A stretch of 15,471 nt of DNA from JAGXQV01 sp964505475 (GCA_964505475.1 CAZDIJ010000066.1:1-15471), one strand, 5' to 3'; counted from the first letter of the stretch, positions 6,184 through 14,044 are shown. A program made the numbers and translations. The notes: generated from the sequence alone by a model not told the origin.

Positions 6184-8284
6184 TAAATCATTGCTCGTCG
6201 AACTGTTCGTCGAAGAACTGCCGCCCAAGGCGCTGAAAAACATCGGCGCGTCGTTTGCCGCCACCTTGTCCGAATCGCTCAAGGCGCAAGGGTTGGCCGC
6301 CGCCGATGCCGCCGTTACTTCCTACGCCTCGCCGCGCCGGCTCGCCGCGCATGTCGCCGGGGTGCTGGACAAGGCCGCCGACCAGGAGGTCGAAGTCAAG
6401 CTGATGCCTGCTGCGGTCGGGCTGGACGCCGAGGGCAAGCCGACCCAGGCCTTGCAGAAGCGCGCCGCCGCGCTGGGTATCGACCTGGCGGCGAACGCCG
6501 ATGCCATCAGCAAGCGCATGGACGGCAAGGCGGAAACCCTGTTCACCAAGACCGTGCGGGTCGGCCAGACTCTCCCGGATGCCTTGCAGAAGGCGCTGGA
6601 AGAAGCGCTTTCCAAGCTGCCCATCCCCAAGGTGATGACCTACCAGTTGCAGGACGGCTGGAGTTCGGTCAACTTCGTGCGCCCGGCGCACGGCCTGGTG
6701 GCGCTGCACGGCGCCGAGGTGGTGCCGGTCGGCGTGCTCGGGCTGAATGCCGGGCGCGTTACCCAGGGACATCGTTTCGAGGCGGCCATGCCGTCGCTGT
6801 CTATTCCCGATGCCGACGCCTACGAAGGCCTGATGGAGAGCCAGGGCGCGGTCATCCCGAGTTTCGAGAAACGCCGCGCCGACATCGTCCGCCAGTTGGC
6901 GGAAGCCGCCGCCAAGGTCGGCGGCGGGGCGAAGCCGATCGAGGATGCCGCGCTGCTCGACGAAGTAACCTCCCTGGTCGAGCGGCCCAACGTGCTGGTC
7001 GGCCAGTTCGAGGAAAAATTCCTGGAAGTGCCGCAGGAGTGCCTGATTCTCACCATGAAGGCCAACCAGAAGTATTTCCCGCTGCTGGATGCTTCCGGCA
7101 AGCTGACCAACAAGTTCCTGATCGTCTCCAATATCCGCCCTGCCGACGCCTCGGCGGTGGTCGGCGGCAACGAGCGCGTGGTGCGCCCGCGCCTGGCCGA
7201 CGCCAAGTTCTTCTTCGACCAGGACCGCAAGAAACCCCTGGCCTCGCGCGTCGAAAAGCTCGGCAACGTGGTTTATCACAACAAACTGGGCAGCCAGTTG
7301 GAGCGCGTCCAGCGCGTCACCAAGCTGGCCGGCGAGATCGCCCGCCAGTTGAACGGTAACGCCGAGCATGCCGAGCGCGCCGCGTATCTGGCCAAGGCCG
7401 ACCTGCTGACCGACATGGTGGGTGAATTCCCCGAGTTGCAGGGCATCATGGGGCGTTATTACGCCGCCCACGACGGCGAGCCCGCTACGGTGGCGCAGGC
7501 CATCGAGCAGCACTACCAGCCGCGCTTCGCCGGCGACGCCCTGCCGTCCGACAACACCGGCCTGGCGGTGGCGCTGGCCGACAAGCTCGACACCCTGGTG
7601 GGCATCTACGGCATCGGCCTGGTGCCCACCGGCGACAAAGACCCCTTCGGCCTGCGCCGCCATGCTTTGGGCGTGCTGCGCATCCTCGCCGAGAAGGGCT
7701 TGCCGCTCGACCTGGTGCAGTTGCTGCAATTCACCCGCAGCCTGTTCCCCGGCGAAATGCTGGCAGACAGCGTGGCCCAGGATGTCCACGGTTTCATGCT
7801 GGAGCGCCTGAAGAATTTCCTGCGCGAGCGCAATTTCGAGGCCGACGAGGTGGATGCGGTGACCTGCCAGCAGCCGGCGCGCATCGACCTGGTGATCCCG
7901 CGCCTCCTGGCGGTGCGCGCTTTCCGCAAGCTGCCGGAAGCGGCGGCGCTGGCGGCGGCCAACAAGCGCATCCAGAACATCCTGAAGAAAACCGAGGCGC
8001 CGAGCGGCGAGGCCGATGTCGCCCTGTTGCAGGAGAACGCCGAAAAGGCCCTGTTCGCCGCGGTGACTCGTTTGGCGCCGAGCGTCGCCTCGCTGGTCGG
8101 CAACTGCGACTACACCGAAGCGCTGACCGCGCTGGCCGGGGTGCGCGCCGAAGTGGACGGTTTCTTCGACGAGGTGATGGTGATGACCGACGAGCCGCTG
8201 GTGCGCAATAACCGCCTGGCGCTGCTCAAGTCCCTGGGAGACATGATGAACCAGGTTGCGGATATTTCCAGGCTGGCGGCATGA
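6173..8284 (+). CDS. glyS: Glycyl-tRNA synthetase beta subunit
   Basis: This is the beta subunit of the alpha2beta2 glycyl-tRNA synthetase, which contributes tRNA recognition. From the ATG at 6173 it is 703 aa, slightly longer than E. coli GlyS. It begins with the family signature LLVELFVEELPPKALK (residues about 6-21). Middle parts include the conserved MKANQKYFPLLD and VVRPRLADAKFFFDQDRK, an HD-like segment (KADLLTDMVGEFPELQGIMG, about 408-427), and the DPFGLRRHALGVLRI region. The C-terminus carries the DALR-type anticodon-binding part. The start overlaps the preceding gene by 11 bases and has no clear ribosome binding site, so it likely depends on translational coupling. The stop overlaps the gmhB start (ATGA, 8281-8284). 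Confidence 0.97.
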   Translation: MDTNKSLLVELFVEELPPKALKNIGASFAATLSESLKAQGLAAADAAVTSYASPRRLAAHVAGVLDKAADQEVEVKLMPAAVGLDAEGKPTQALQKRAAALGIDLAANADAISKRMDGKAETLFTKTVRVGQTLPDALQKALEEALSKLPIPKVMTYQLQDGWSSVNFVRPAHGLVALHGAEVVPVGVLGLNAGRVTQGHRFEAAMPSLSIPDADAYEGLMESQGAVIPSFEKRRADIVRQLAEAAAKVGGGAKPIEDAALLDEVTSLVERPNVLVGQFEEKFLEVPQECLILTMKANQKYFPLLDASGKLTNKFLIVSNIRPADASAVVGGNERVVRPRLADAKFFFDQDRKKPLASRVEKLGNVVYHNKLGSQLERVQRVTKLAGEIARQLNGNAEHAERAAYLAKADLLTDMVGEFPELQGIMGRYYAAHDGEPATVAQAIEQHYQPRFAGDALPSDNTGLAVALADKLDTLVGIYGIGLVPTGDKDPFGLRRHALGVLRILAEKGLPLDLVQLLQFTRSLFPGEMLADSVAQDVHGFMLERLKNFLRERNFEADEVDAVTCQQPARIDLVIPRLLAVRAFRKLPEAAALAAANKRIQNILKKTEAPSGEADVALLQENAEKALFAAVTRLAPSVASLVGNCDYTEALTALAGVRAEVDGFFDEVMVMTDEPLVRNNRLALLKSLGDMMNQVADISRLAA

Positions 8285-8829
8285 GCATGAAGCTCGTCAT
8301 CCTCGACCGTGACGGAGTCATCAATTTCGACTCCGCCCAGTTCATCAAGAGTCCCGAGGAGTGGGAACCCATTCCCGGCAGCCTGGAGGCCATCGCCCGG
8401 CTCAATCAGTCGGGCTTTCGCGTGGTGGTGGCGAGCAACCAGTCCGGCATCGGGCGCGGCCTGTTCGACATGGCGACCCTCAACGCCATCCACAACAAGA
8501 TGCACAAGGCGCTGGGGCGCCTGGGCGGGCGCATCGACGCGCTGTTCTTCTGCCCGCACACCGCCGACTCCAACTGCGCCTGCCGCAAGCCCAACACCGG
8601 CATGTTCCTGGAGATCGCCCGGCGCTTCAACACCGACCTGGGCGGCGTGCCGTGCGTCGGCGACAGCCTGCGCGACCTGGTGGCGGCGGCGGAAGTGGGC
8701 GGCCAGCCGATCCTGGTGCTGACCGGCAAGGGCGAGAAAACCCAATCGGATGGCGACCTGCCGGAAGGCACCCTGACTTTCGCCGACCTGTCCGAGGCCG
8801 TCAAGCACATCATCGACGGCAAAGCGTGA
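8281..8829 (+). CDS. gmhB: D,D-heptose 1,7-bisphosphate phosphatase
   Basis: This HAD-family phosphatase removes the 7-phosphate from D-glycero-manno-heptose 1,7-bisphosphate in the ADP-heptose route to the LPS inner core. The 182-aa product has the catalytic DRDGVIN with Asp9 and Asp11, motif II SNQSGIGRG (52-60), Lys103 in CRKP and the metal aspartate in VGDSLRDL (Asp128). The zinc loop has Cys91, His93, Cys99 and Cys101, which marks the GmhB subfamily and separates it from histidinol phosphatase. The first ATG overlaps the glyS stop; a second in-frame ATG is at 8287. The gene ends in an overlap with, or six bases before, plsC. Cytoplasmic, intact. Confidence 0.93.
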   Translation: MSMKLVILDRDGVINFDSAQFIKSPEEWEPIPGSLEAIARLNQSGFRVVVASNQSGIGRGLFDMATLNAIHNKMHKALGRLGGRIDALFFCPHTADSNCACRKPNTGMFLEIARRFNTDLGGVPCVGDSLRDLVAAAEVGGQPILVLTGKGEKTQSDGDLPEGTLTFADLSEAVKHIIDGKA

Positions 8830-8834
8830 CCAGG

Positions 8835-9557
8835 ATGATCTGGCTGCGTTCCGCCCTGTACGCTCTGGGAATGGTGATTTTCACCCCCTTCTACAGCTTT
8901 CTGATCCTGCTGTTCTTCCGCGCCCAACCGCTGACCCGCTTCCGCGTCATTCGTCCCTGGTCGCAGATCATGCTGGCCTGGCTGCGCCTGACCTGCGGCC
9001 TGACTTACCGGGTGAAGGGCGCCGAAAATATCCCCGCCGAGCCTTGCGTGATTCTTTCCAAGCACCAGTCGGCCTGGGAAACACTGGCCTTCCAGGGCAT
9101 CTTCCCGCCCATGGTGTGGGTCTTGAAGCGCGAATTGCTGCGCATCCCCTTCTTCGGCTGGGGGCTGGCGCTCGGCAACCCCATCGCCATCGACCGCGGC
9201 TCCCCGCGCGAGGCGCTGCGGCAGCTTACCATGCAGGGCAAGGAGCGGCTGGAAGAGGGTTTCTGCGTGGTGGTGTTCCCGGAAGGCACCCGCGTCAAGC
9301 CGGGCGAGAAGCGCAAATACAACATCGGCGGCGCCTGGCTGGCGACGCATTGCGGCGCCACGGTGGTGCCGGTGGCGCACAATGCCGGAGAATACTGGGG
9401 CAAGAACGCTTTTCTTAAACATCCCGGCGCCATCACCCTGAGCATCGGAAAACCGATAGCCGCGCGCGGCATGAAAGCCGACGAGCTGAACGCCCGGGTG
9501 GAAGCGTGGATCGAAAACGAGATGGGCAAGCTCAATGATCCTGAAAAAGCCGGTTGA
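8835..9557 (+). CDS. plsC: 1-acyl-sn-glycerol-3-phosphate acyltransferase (PlsC family)
   Basis: This is a membrane-bound acyltransferase that turns lysophosphatidic acid into phosphatidic acid in phospholipid synthesis. The product is 240 aa with one N-terminal membrane segment (about 5-28). Block I is KHQSAWET: catalytic His77 followed by Glu82, so the motif reads HX4E rather than the usual HX4D. Block II is GNPIAIDR (114-121), block III FPEGTR (148-153) and block IV VVPVAHNAG. The start could be the ATG at 8835 or the GTG at 8826, which overlaps the gmhB stop; both fit the same frame. It closes the glyQ operon. An alternative role in modifying another lipid cannot be excluded, but the family is clear. 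Confidence 0.9.
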   Translation: MIWLRSALYALGMVIFTPFYSFLILLFFRAQPLTRFRVIRPWSQIMLAWLRLTCGLTYRVKGAENIPAEPCVILSKHQSAWETLAFQGIFPPMVWVLKRELLRIPFFGWGLALGNPIAIDRGSPREALRQLTMQGKERLEEGFCVVVFPEGTRVKPGEKRKYNIGGAWLATHCGATVVPVAHNAGEYWGKNAFLKHPGAITLSIGKPIAARGMKADELNARVEAWIENEMGKLNDPEKAG

Positions 9558-9622
9558 CCACGGGGCGCACGGGGAAAATGTAAAGGCTCACGGGAGTGTG
9601 CATTACCCCGTGTTCTCCGTGG
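9558..9622. repeat. CCACGG-type inverted repeat, member 1
   Basis: It begins right at the plsC stop codon. Left arm 9558-9580 (CCACGGGGCGCACGGGG then AAAATG) pairs imperfectly with right arm 9601-9622 (CATTACCCCG then TGTTCTCCGTGG). About 20 bases lie between the arms. Related pairs occur at 10878-11008, 13971-14035 and 15056-15162. It may act as an end signal for the operon, but no T-run follows. Confidence 0.7.
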
Positions 9623-9638
9623 CTCAAAGAATGTTTCT

Positions 9639-10361
9639 ATGATGAAAACCGAGGAACGCAGCGCGCGGCTGCCGGACGGCGGGGAAATCCGCTACCTCCT
9701 CAAGCGCAGCCCGCGCCGCCGCACCATCGCCCTGCGCATCGACAGCGGCGGCCTGACCGTCAATGCCCCGGCGCGCGCGCCGCTGCACCGGCTGGAGGCG
9801 GTGCTGGCCGACAAGGCCGGCTGGGTGCGCGACAAGCTGGCGCTGATGCGGGAACGCCGCCTCCCGGAGCGCTTGTGGCGGGACGGCGAAAGCTTGCCGC
9901 TGCTCGGCGGAGAAGTCCGCCTGACGGTCGTTTCCGGCCGTGCTCGCGCCGCGCCGCTATTGGCGGACGGCCAGCTGCGGGTGGAAGCCGCGGATGCCCG
10001 CGACGCGGCGGCGATCCGTGCCAAAGTGGTGAAATGGTATCGCGCCACGGCGCTCGCCGATTTCACCGGGCGCGTGGCGCGCTATGCCGCCCTGCTGGGC
10101 GTCCCCTTGCCGCCGCTATCCCTGTCCAATGCCGCCTCCCGCTGGGGAAGCTGCAACGCGCGCGGTGCGGTGCGCCTCAACTGGCGCCTGGTCAAGGCGC
10201 CTCCGCACCTGATCGACTACGTGGTGGCGCACGAACTGGCGCATCTGCGCCATCTCGACCACTCGCCGGCCTTCTGGAGCACCGTCGCGCTGCTTTATCC
10301 GAGCTGCCTGGCGGCGCGGCGCGAGTTGAAGTCGAATGGGCATCTCTACCATGCATTTTGA
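9639..10361 (+). CDS. YgjP-like (DUF45/M48) zinc metallopeptidase
   Basis: This 240-residue protein belongs to the YgjP/DUF45 family of predicted zinc metallopeptidases. The N-terminal half resembles the usual family beta-rich region (RRTIALRIDSGGLTVNAP, about 27-44). The catalytic signature is VVAHELAHLRHLDHSPAFW: zinc ligands His198 and His202, catalytic Glu199 and third ligand His208. The RWGSCNARG motif (168-176) is also typical. No signal peptide is seen, so it is probably cytoplasmic; its substrate is unknown for the family. Two ATGs in a row (9639, 9642) compete for the start, with only a weak AAAGA upstream. It follows plsC after an 81-base gap filled by an inverted repeat, so cotranscription is uncertain. 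Confidence 0.9.
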   Translation: MMKTEERSARLPDGGEIRYLLKRSPRRRTIALRIDSGGLTVNAPARAPLHRLEAVLADKAGWVRDKLALMRERRLPERLWRDGESLPLLGGEVRLTVVSGRARAAPLLADGQLRVEAADARDAAAIRAKVVKWYRATALADFTGRVARYAALLGVPLPPLSLSNAASRWGSCNARGAVRLNWRLVKAPPHLIDYVVAHELAHLRHLDHSPAFWSTVALLYPSCLAARRELKSNGHLYHAF

Positions 10362-10391
10362 ATCGGCGGCGCCAGTAACGACGACATGCTC

Positions 10392-10449
10392 GTAGGAGCG
10401 ACCTCCCGGTCGCGAACTGCTGGAATCGCGACCGGGAGGTCGCCCCTAC
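10392..10449. repeat. REP-like palindrome before gloA
   Basis: Two 24-base arms (10392-10415 and 10426-10449) are reverse complements with one mismatch, around a 10-base loop. The left arm starts GTAGGAGCGACCTCCCGGTC. This strongly resembles the GTAGGAGCG... REP/BIME sequences of pseudomonads and xanthomonads, which are moved by RAYT-type Y1 transposases. It lies 12 bases before the gloA ribosome binding site, so its folding could influence gloA expression. It is not followed by a T-run. Confidence 0.85.
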
Positions 10450-10473
10450 CTATCAGGCCAAAGGAGAGAAATT

Positions 10474-10851
10474 ATGCGCATCCTGCACACCATGATCCGG
10501 GTCGGCGACCTGGAAAAGTCCATCGCCTTCTACACCGGCGTGCTCGGCATGAAGCTGCTGCGCCGCAAGGATTATCCCGAAGGCAAGTACACCCTGGCCT
10601 TCGTCGGTTACGGCGAAGAATCGGAGGGGGCGGTGCTGGAGCTGACCTACAACTGGGGGGTGGGGCGCTACGAGACCGGCACCGGTTACGGCCATGTCGC
10701 CATCCAGGTGGGCGACATCCGCAAGACTTGCGAGGAAGTAGCCGCCAAGGGGGGCAAGGTGACCTACGGTCCGGCGCTGCACGGCGGGGCGACCTGGATC
10801 GCCTTCGTCGAAGACCCGGACGGCTACAAGATCGAGTTCATCGAGCGCTGA
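10474..10851 (+). CDS. gloA: Lactoylglutathione lyase (glyoxalase I)
   Basis: Glyoxalase I converts the hemithioacetal of methylglyoxal and glutathione to S-lactoylglutathione, the first step of methylglyoxal detoxification in the cytoplasm. The 125-aa product aligns end to end with E. coli GloA, which is about ten residues longer. Metal ligands are at the expected places: His5 (MRILH), Glu56 (VLELTYNWG), His74 (GYGHVAI) and Glu121 (YKIEFIE). The lack of the long insert and of extra loops suggests the Ni-dependent bacterial type. AGGAG lies seven bases before the ATG, the best ribosome binding site on the plus strand here. The gene sits directly after a REP palindrome and is convergent with the chemoreceptor gene. 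Confidence 0.96.
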   Translation: MRILHTMIRVGDLEKSIAFYTGVLGMKLLRRKDYPEGKYTLAFVGYGEESEGAVLELTYNWGVGRYETGTGYGHVAIQVGDIRKTCEEVAAKGGKVTYGPALHGGATWIAFVEDPDGYKIEFIER

Positions 10852-10877
10852 AAATCGGGGGCGCTTGCAATACGATC

Positions 10878-11008
10878 AGCCATGGGGAGCATGGGGAAAA
10901 GCCCGGAAAGTCACTGAGCAACAGGCGGTTGCACCTCACCAGACGGGTGAGCGGCTTCCTGCATATCCCGTTGAACCACCATCATTTCCCCGTGTTCCCC
11001 GTGGTTGA
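10878..11008. repeat. CCACGG-type inverted repeat, member 2
   Basis: Left arm about 10878-10902 (AGCCATGGGGAGCATGGGG then AAAAG) pairs with right arm about 10984-11008 (ATTTCCCCGTGTTCCCCGTG then GTTGA). The roughly 80 bases between the arms include a small hairpin CTCACC-AGACG-GGTGAG near 10937-10953. It fills the gap between the convergent gloA and chemoreceptor genes. No gene or T-run terminator is visible there. Confidence 0.65.
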
Positions 11009-11010
11009 GA

Positions 11011-12501
11011 TCACCCCACCGCGTCGTGCTTTTCCTTGACCATGGCCTCGACCAGGCCGATGACCTGGCGGCTGGCGTTTTCCGCCTTCTCCATGGTTTG
11101 CACCAGTTCCTGGCGCACCGCCGGGTCGCCCGCCCAGTTTTCGCGCGACAGGGCGATGGCGCGGTGCACCCGGTTATGCACTTCGGCGTGCGGCTGTTCC
11201 AGTTGTGCGAAGGCGCCGGTCTTGCCGAACAGGGCTTTGCCCATGCCCTCGTAATACCATTTGCCGAGCCGGCAGTGCTGGTGGTCGGCTCCCGCCGCCG
11301 TCGCCTCGTCGCACTCTTTTCCCTTGCCGATGGCCATGTAGGCGTTCTGCATGAAAATGATGTGATCCATGGTGACCAGCGAGCCGAAGGAGCGGTCCTT
11401 GGTCTGGGATACCCGGTGGATGGTGTCATCGGCGGAGCGGGAGAATTCGGCGAAGCGTGAGCGGAAGTCGTTCATCTGGCCGTTGACGCTGGCCGTCACG
11501 GTGCTGGCCGTGCCGGTTTCCTCCACCATGGTGGCGACGCGCCCCTTGAAGCGGGCGACGATGGCGTCGATTTCGCTGGTGGCGTTCTTGGTGCGTTCCG
11601 CCAGCTTGCGCACCTCGTCGGCCACCACGGCGAAGCCGCGTCCGGTTTCCCCGGCGCGTGCGGCTTCGATGGCGGCGTTGAGGGCGAGCAGGTTGGTCTG
11701 GTCGGCGATGTCGGAAATCAGGTGCACCGCGTCGTTGATCGCCGCGCTTTCGCTGCCCAGTTCCTGGGCGGCCTGCGCCATTTCCTGCATCCGTCCGTTC
11801 ATGCCGGTGAGCGCGTCGCCGATGTGGGTCATGGCGTCCAGGCTGCGGGCGGCGGCCTCGCGGTTGGACTGGGCGATTTTTTCGACCTCGTCCATTTCCG
11901 TGCTGGTGGCTACCAGGTCCTGCTGGTTGATCTTGAGATTGCGCAGCAGGTGGTTGGTGTTGGTGGCGTGCAGCCGCGAGGACATGTCGTTGCGGTTGAT
12001 GAGCAGGGCGTTTTCCTCCATGGCGGCGATGGCCGCGTTGACCTTGTCGAGCGATTCGGCGAACTGGCCGGGCAGCCCGGCGGGCAGCGCCTTGCGGTAG
12101 TACACGCCTTCCGTGACCAGGCGGAAGCAGGTGTTGACCTCCTTGAAATACATTTCGATCAGGTCGAGAAATTCGTTCAACTCCCAGGCCGCCCGCCCCA
12201 GTTCGCCCAGCCCGGAAGTCTGGGTGACGCGGCTGTGAAGCTGTCCCTTGCTGGAGTTCTTGAGCACCGCCTGCATGCGGTTGATGGTTTCGATGGGCTT
12301 GTGGAAATGCGACCAGGCGAACACCGAGAAAATGACCGACAGTACCGGGAACAGCCAAGCCGACCAGTCGAACCCGTGCCGGAGATTCATCCAGGCCGCC
12401 AGCGCGACTGTAATCAGGCTGTAAATGATGCAGGCCAGGCGGAACTGGCTGCCAAGAAACGGAACATGCCGGCTGATGCCGGAACTTACGGATTTATGCA
12501 T
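11011..12501 (-). CDS. Methyl-accepting chemotaxis protein with CZB domain
   Basis: This 496-residue inner-membrane chemoreceptor controls CheA activity. A membrane hairpin (about 22-38 and 48-64) is joined by only about ten residues, so it has no periplasmic ligand domain. A HAMP-like linker and helical region follow (about 65-200). The signalling hairpin contains the highly conserved tip (about 262-302, DQTNLLALNAAIEAARAGE...FAVVADEVRKLAERT). The C-terminus (about 375-490) is a chemoreceptor zinc-binding CZB domain with likely ligands His380, Cys410 (HQHCRLGKWYYEG), His438 and His442. There is no NWETF-type pentapeptide for CheR/CheB docking. The start has GGAG nine bases upstream. It lies 20 bases after the Aer-like PAS gene, so the two are probably one operon. 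Convergent with gloA. Confidence 0.93.
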   Translation of the reverse strand: MHKSVSSGISRHVPFLGSQFRLACIIYSLITVALAAWMNLRHGFDWSAWLFPVLSVIFSVFAWSHFHKPIETINRMQAVLKNSSKGQLHSRVTQTSGLGELGRAAWELNEFLDLIEMYFKEVNTCFRLVTEGVYYRKALPAGLPGQFAESLDKVNAAIAAMEENALLINRNDMSSRLHATNTNHLLRNLKINQQDLVATSTEMDEVEKIAQSNREAAARSLDAMTHIGDALTGMNGRMQEMAQAAQELGSESAAINDAVHLISDIADQTNLLALNAAIEAARAGETGRGFAVVADEVRKLAERTKNATSEIDAIVARFKGRVATMVEETGTASTVTASVNGQMNDFRSRFAEFSRSADDTIHRVSQTKDRSFGSLVTMDHIIFMQNAYMAIGKGKECDEATAAGADHQHCRLGKWYYEGMGKALFGKTGAFAQLEQPHAEVHNRVHRAIALSRENWAGDPAVRQELVQTMEKAENASRQVIGLVEAMVKEKHDAVG

Positions 12502-12521
12502 TGCGTGACGCTCCGGCGGGG

Positions 12522-13043
12522 TTAGAGGAGGCTCAGGATGAAACGGTCATAGGTCGTACCCAGGCTTTTCAGCTTGCCCACCACGTGGGCGATCGAGGCA
12601 TCCGGCGCATTGGCCGCGCCGGCTTGCCGTTCAACTTCGAGCATCTCCCGGTAAATGGCTTGTATCGCCGTGATGGCGGAGGGCTTGGGCTTGCGCCGCA
12701 CGGAAAAATAGCCCACCACCTTGCCCTGGGCGTCGCGGTCAGGGGTGACGTTGGCGAATACCCAGTAATAATCGCCGTCGGACGTCATGTTCTTGACGTA
12801 GCCGAAAAATTCCTTCTCGGCCTTCAGCGTGTCCCACAGCAGCTTGAAGGCGCCGCGCGGCATGTCGGGATGGCGGACGATGTTGTGCTGCACGCCGAGC
12901 AGTTCTTTTTCCGAATAGTTGGCGATGCTCATGAATATCCGGTTGGCGTAGGTGATGCGCCCCTTGAGGTCGGTTTTCGAGACGATCACGTCGTCGTCGT
13001 CGAGTTTGATCTCGCGCTGGGTCGGGGTAATGCTCTTTTTCAT
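12522..13043 (-). CDS. Aer-like PAS domain sensor protein
   Basis: The 173-residue product has one PAS domain (about 14-118) and a short helical tail. The domain is of the Aer type, which binds FAD and senses redox state or respiration: typical segments are HNIVRHPDMPRGAF (53-66), FFGYVKNMTSDGDYYWVFAN (79-98) and GYFSVRRKP. FAD binding itself is inferred from this resemblance. There is no membrane segment, kinase or output domain. GAGG about seven bases upstream supports the ATG. The next gene, 20 bases downstream, is a chemoreceptor with a membrane hairpin but no sensory domain, so this protein is likely its signal input. No chemotaxis-type sigma-28 promoter could be recognised upstream. Confidence 0.9.
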   Translation of the reverse strand: MKKSITPTQREIKLDDDDVIVSKTDLKGRITYANRIFMSIANYSEKELLGVQHNIVRHPDMPRGAFKLLWDTLKAEKEFFGYVKNMTSDGDYYWVFANVTPDRDAQGKVVGYFSVRRKPKPSAITAIQAIYREMLEVERQAGAANAPDASIAHVVGKLKSLGTTYDRFILSLL

Positions 13044-13174
13044 TGCCTTCCTCTATTGACCGGTAAAGCCCCTCGAATAGGGATCAATTCTGCCGGAATA
13101 TCAGGCATGCTGTCGATCATCGCCCGGAAACCCCCGCCTCCTATGGCGGGTGGTTGACATTGTCATACGGTTTT
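13044..13174. other. Gap between rsmA and the PAS gene, with a GC hairpin
   Basis: The space between rsmA and the PAS gene (both minus strand) holds a six-base GC stem, CCCGCC (13133-13138) and GGCGGG (13145-13150), and a small palindrome TGACATTGTCA (13154-13164). Neither is followed by a T-run in the direction of transcription, so a terminator is possible but weak. No promoter for the PAS gene stands out. Confidence 0.3.
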
Positions 13175-13954
13175 TTAGTTGAGCGGGTTTGCCGCGCAGT
13201 AATTGGCGACCGCCACGAATTCGGCGACCCCGAGCGTTTCCCCGCGTAAACCGGAATCAATGCCCAGCGCGGCAAAGCCTTCCGGCGTCAGATAAGCGCG
13301 CAAGGTGTTGCGCAGGGTCTTGCGCCGCTGGGAGAAGGCGGCTGCGACGATCTGGCCGAACAGCGCTTCATCCCGGGCGGGATGAGGCAGGGGCGCAAGC
13401 GGCTTCATCCGCACAAAGGCCGATTCGACCTTGGGCTGCGGATTGAAGGCGCCGCCCGGCACGGTGAACAGGTATTCCATGGCGAAGCGATATTGCAGCA
13501 TCACCGAAAGCCGTCCGTACTCGGGCGTTCCTGGTTCGGCCACCATGCGCTCGACCACCTCCTTTTGCAGCATGAAATGGCAGTCGGCGATCTGGCCGGC
13601 AAAGTCCGCGAGATGGAACAGCAGCGGCGTGGAAATGTTGTAAGGCAGGTTGCCCGCTACCCGCAGCGGCTTTCCCAGCGAGCCGAAGTCGAACTTGAGC
13701 GCATCGCAGGCGTGGATGGCGATCTTTTCCGGCGGGTATTCCCGCTCCAGCCGGGCGACGATGTCGCGGTCGATTTCCACCACGTGCAGTTTATCGAGCG
13801 CTTGCAGCAGAGGGACGGTGAGCGCTCCCAGACCGGGGCCGATTTCCACCATGTTGTCGTTCGCCGCCGGGGCGATGGCGCGGATGCAGCTGTCGATGTA
13901 ATGGCGGTCGGTGAGGAAATTCTGGCCGAAGCGCTTGCGCGGGATGTGTTTCAT
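13175..13954 (-). CDS. rsmA: 16S rRNA A1518/A1519 dimethyltransferase
   Basis: RsmA (KsgA) uses S-adenosylmethionine to dimethylate two adjacent adenines in the 3' end hairpin of 16S rRNA, a late check in small-subunit assembly. The 259-aa product has the family start KRFGQNFLTD (7-16), SAM motif I EIGPGLG (37-43), acidic Glu60 in VVEID, Asp84 in CDAL, and the catalytic NLPYNIS (102-108). The C-terminal QRRKTLRNTL is also typical. The ATG lacks a good ribosome binding site. It follows pdxA in the usual surA-pdxA-rsmA order, but an inverted repeat lies in the 90-base gap. The older name is ksgA. Confidence 0.97.
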   Translation of the reverse strand: MKHIPRKRFGQNFLTDRHYIDSCIRAIAPAANDNMVEIGPGLGALTVPLLQALDKLHVVEIDRDIVARLEREYPPEKIAIHACDALKFDFGSLGKPLRVAGNLPYNISTPLLFHLADFAGQIADCHFMLQKEVVERMVAEPGTPEYGRLSVMLQYRFAMEYLFTVPGGAFNPQPKVESAFVRMKPLAPLPHPARDEALFGQIVAAAFSQRRKTLRNTLRAYLTPEGFAALGIDSGLRGETLGVAEFVAVANYCAANPLN

Positions 13955-13970
13955 CTGATTAAGTTGGTTA

Positions 13971-14035
13971 AACCACGGGGATCACGGGGAAAGCAGATAA
14001 CTGCAAATCTTAATTTCCCCGTGTTCCCTGTGGTT
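13971..14035. repeat. CCACGG-type inverted repeat, member 3
   Basis: Two 22-base arms, 13971-13992 (AACCACGGGGATCACGGGG then AAA) and 14014-14035, match as reverse complements at 20 positions. The 21-base loop contains a further small hairpin GCAG-ATAA-CTGC. This is the cleanest member of the family and lies just upstream of the rsmA start, between pdxA and rsmA on the same transcript strand. Confidence 0.8.
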
Positions 14036-14044
14036 AATTGGTTA

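Noticed and set aside
6188..7789. A 533-codon open frame on the minus strand opposite glyS
   Set aside because: Antisense shadow of glyS with no recognisable domain and no start signals.
12502..12524. The PAS and chemoreceptor genes as one Aer gene broken by a frameshift
   Set aside because: Each gene has its own ribosome binding site at a proper distance, and both products have natural ends. A true split is the simpler reading.
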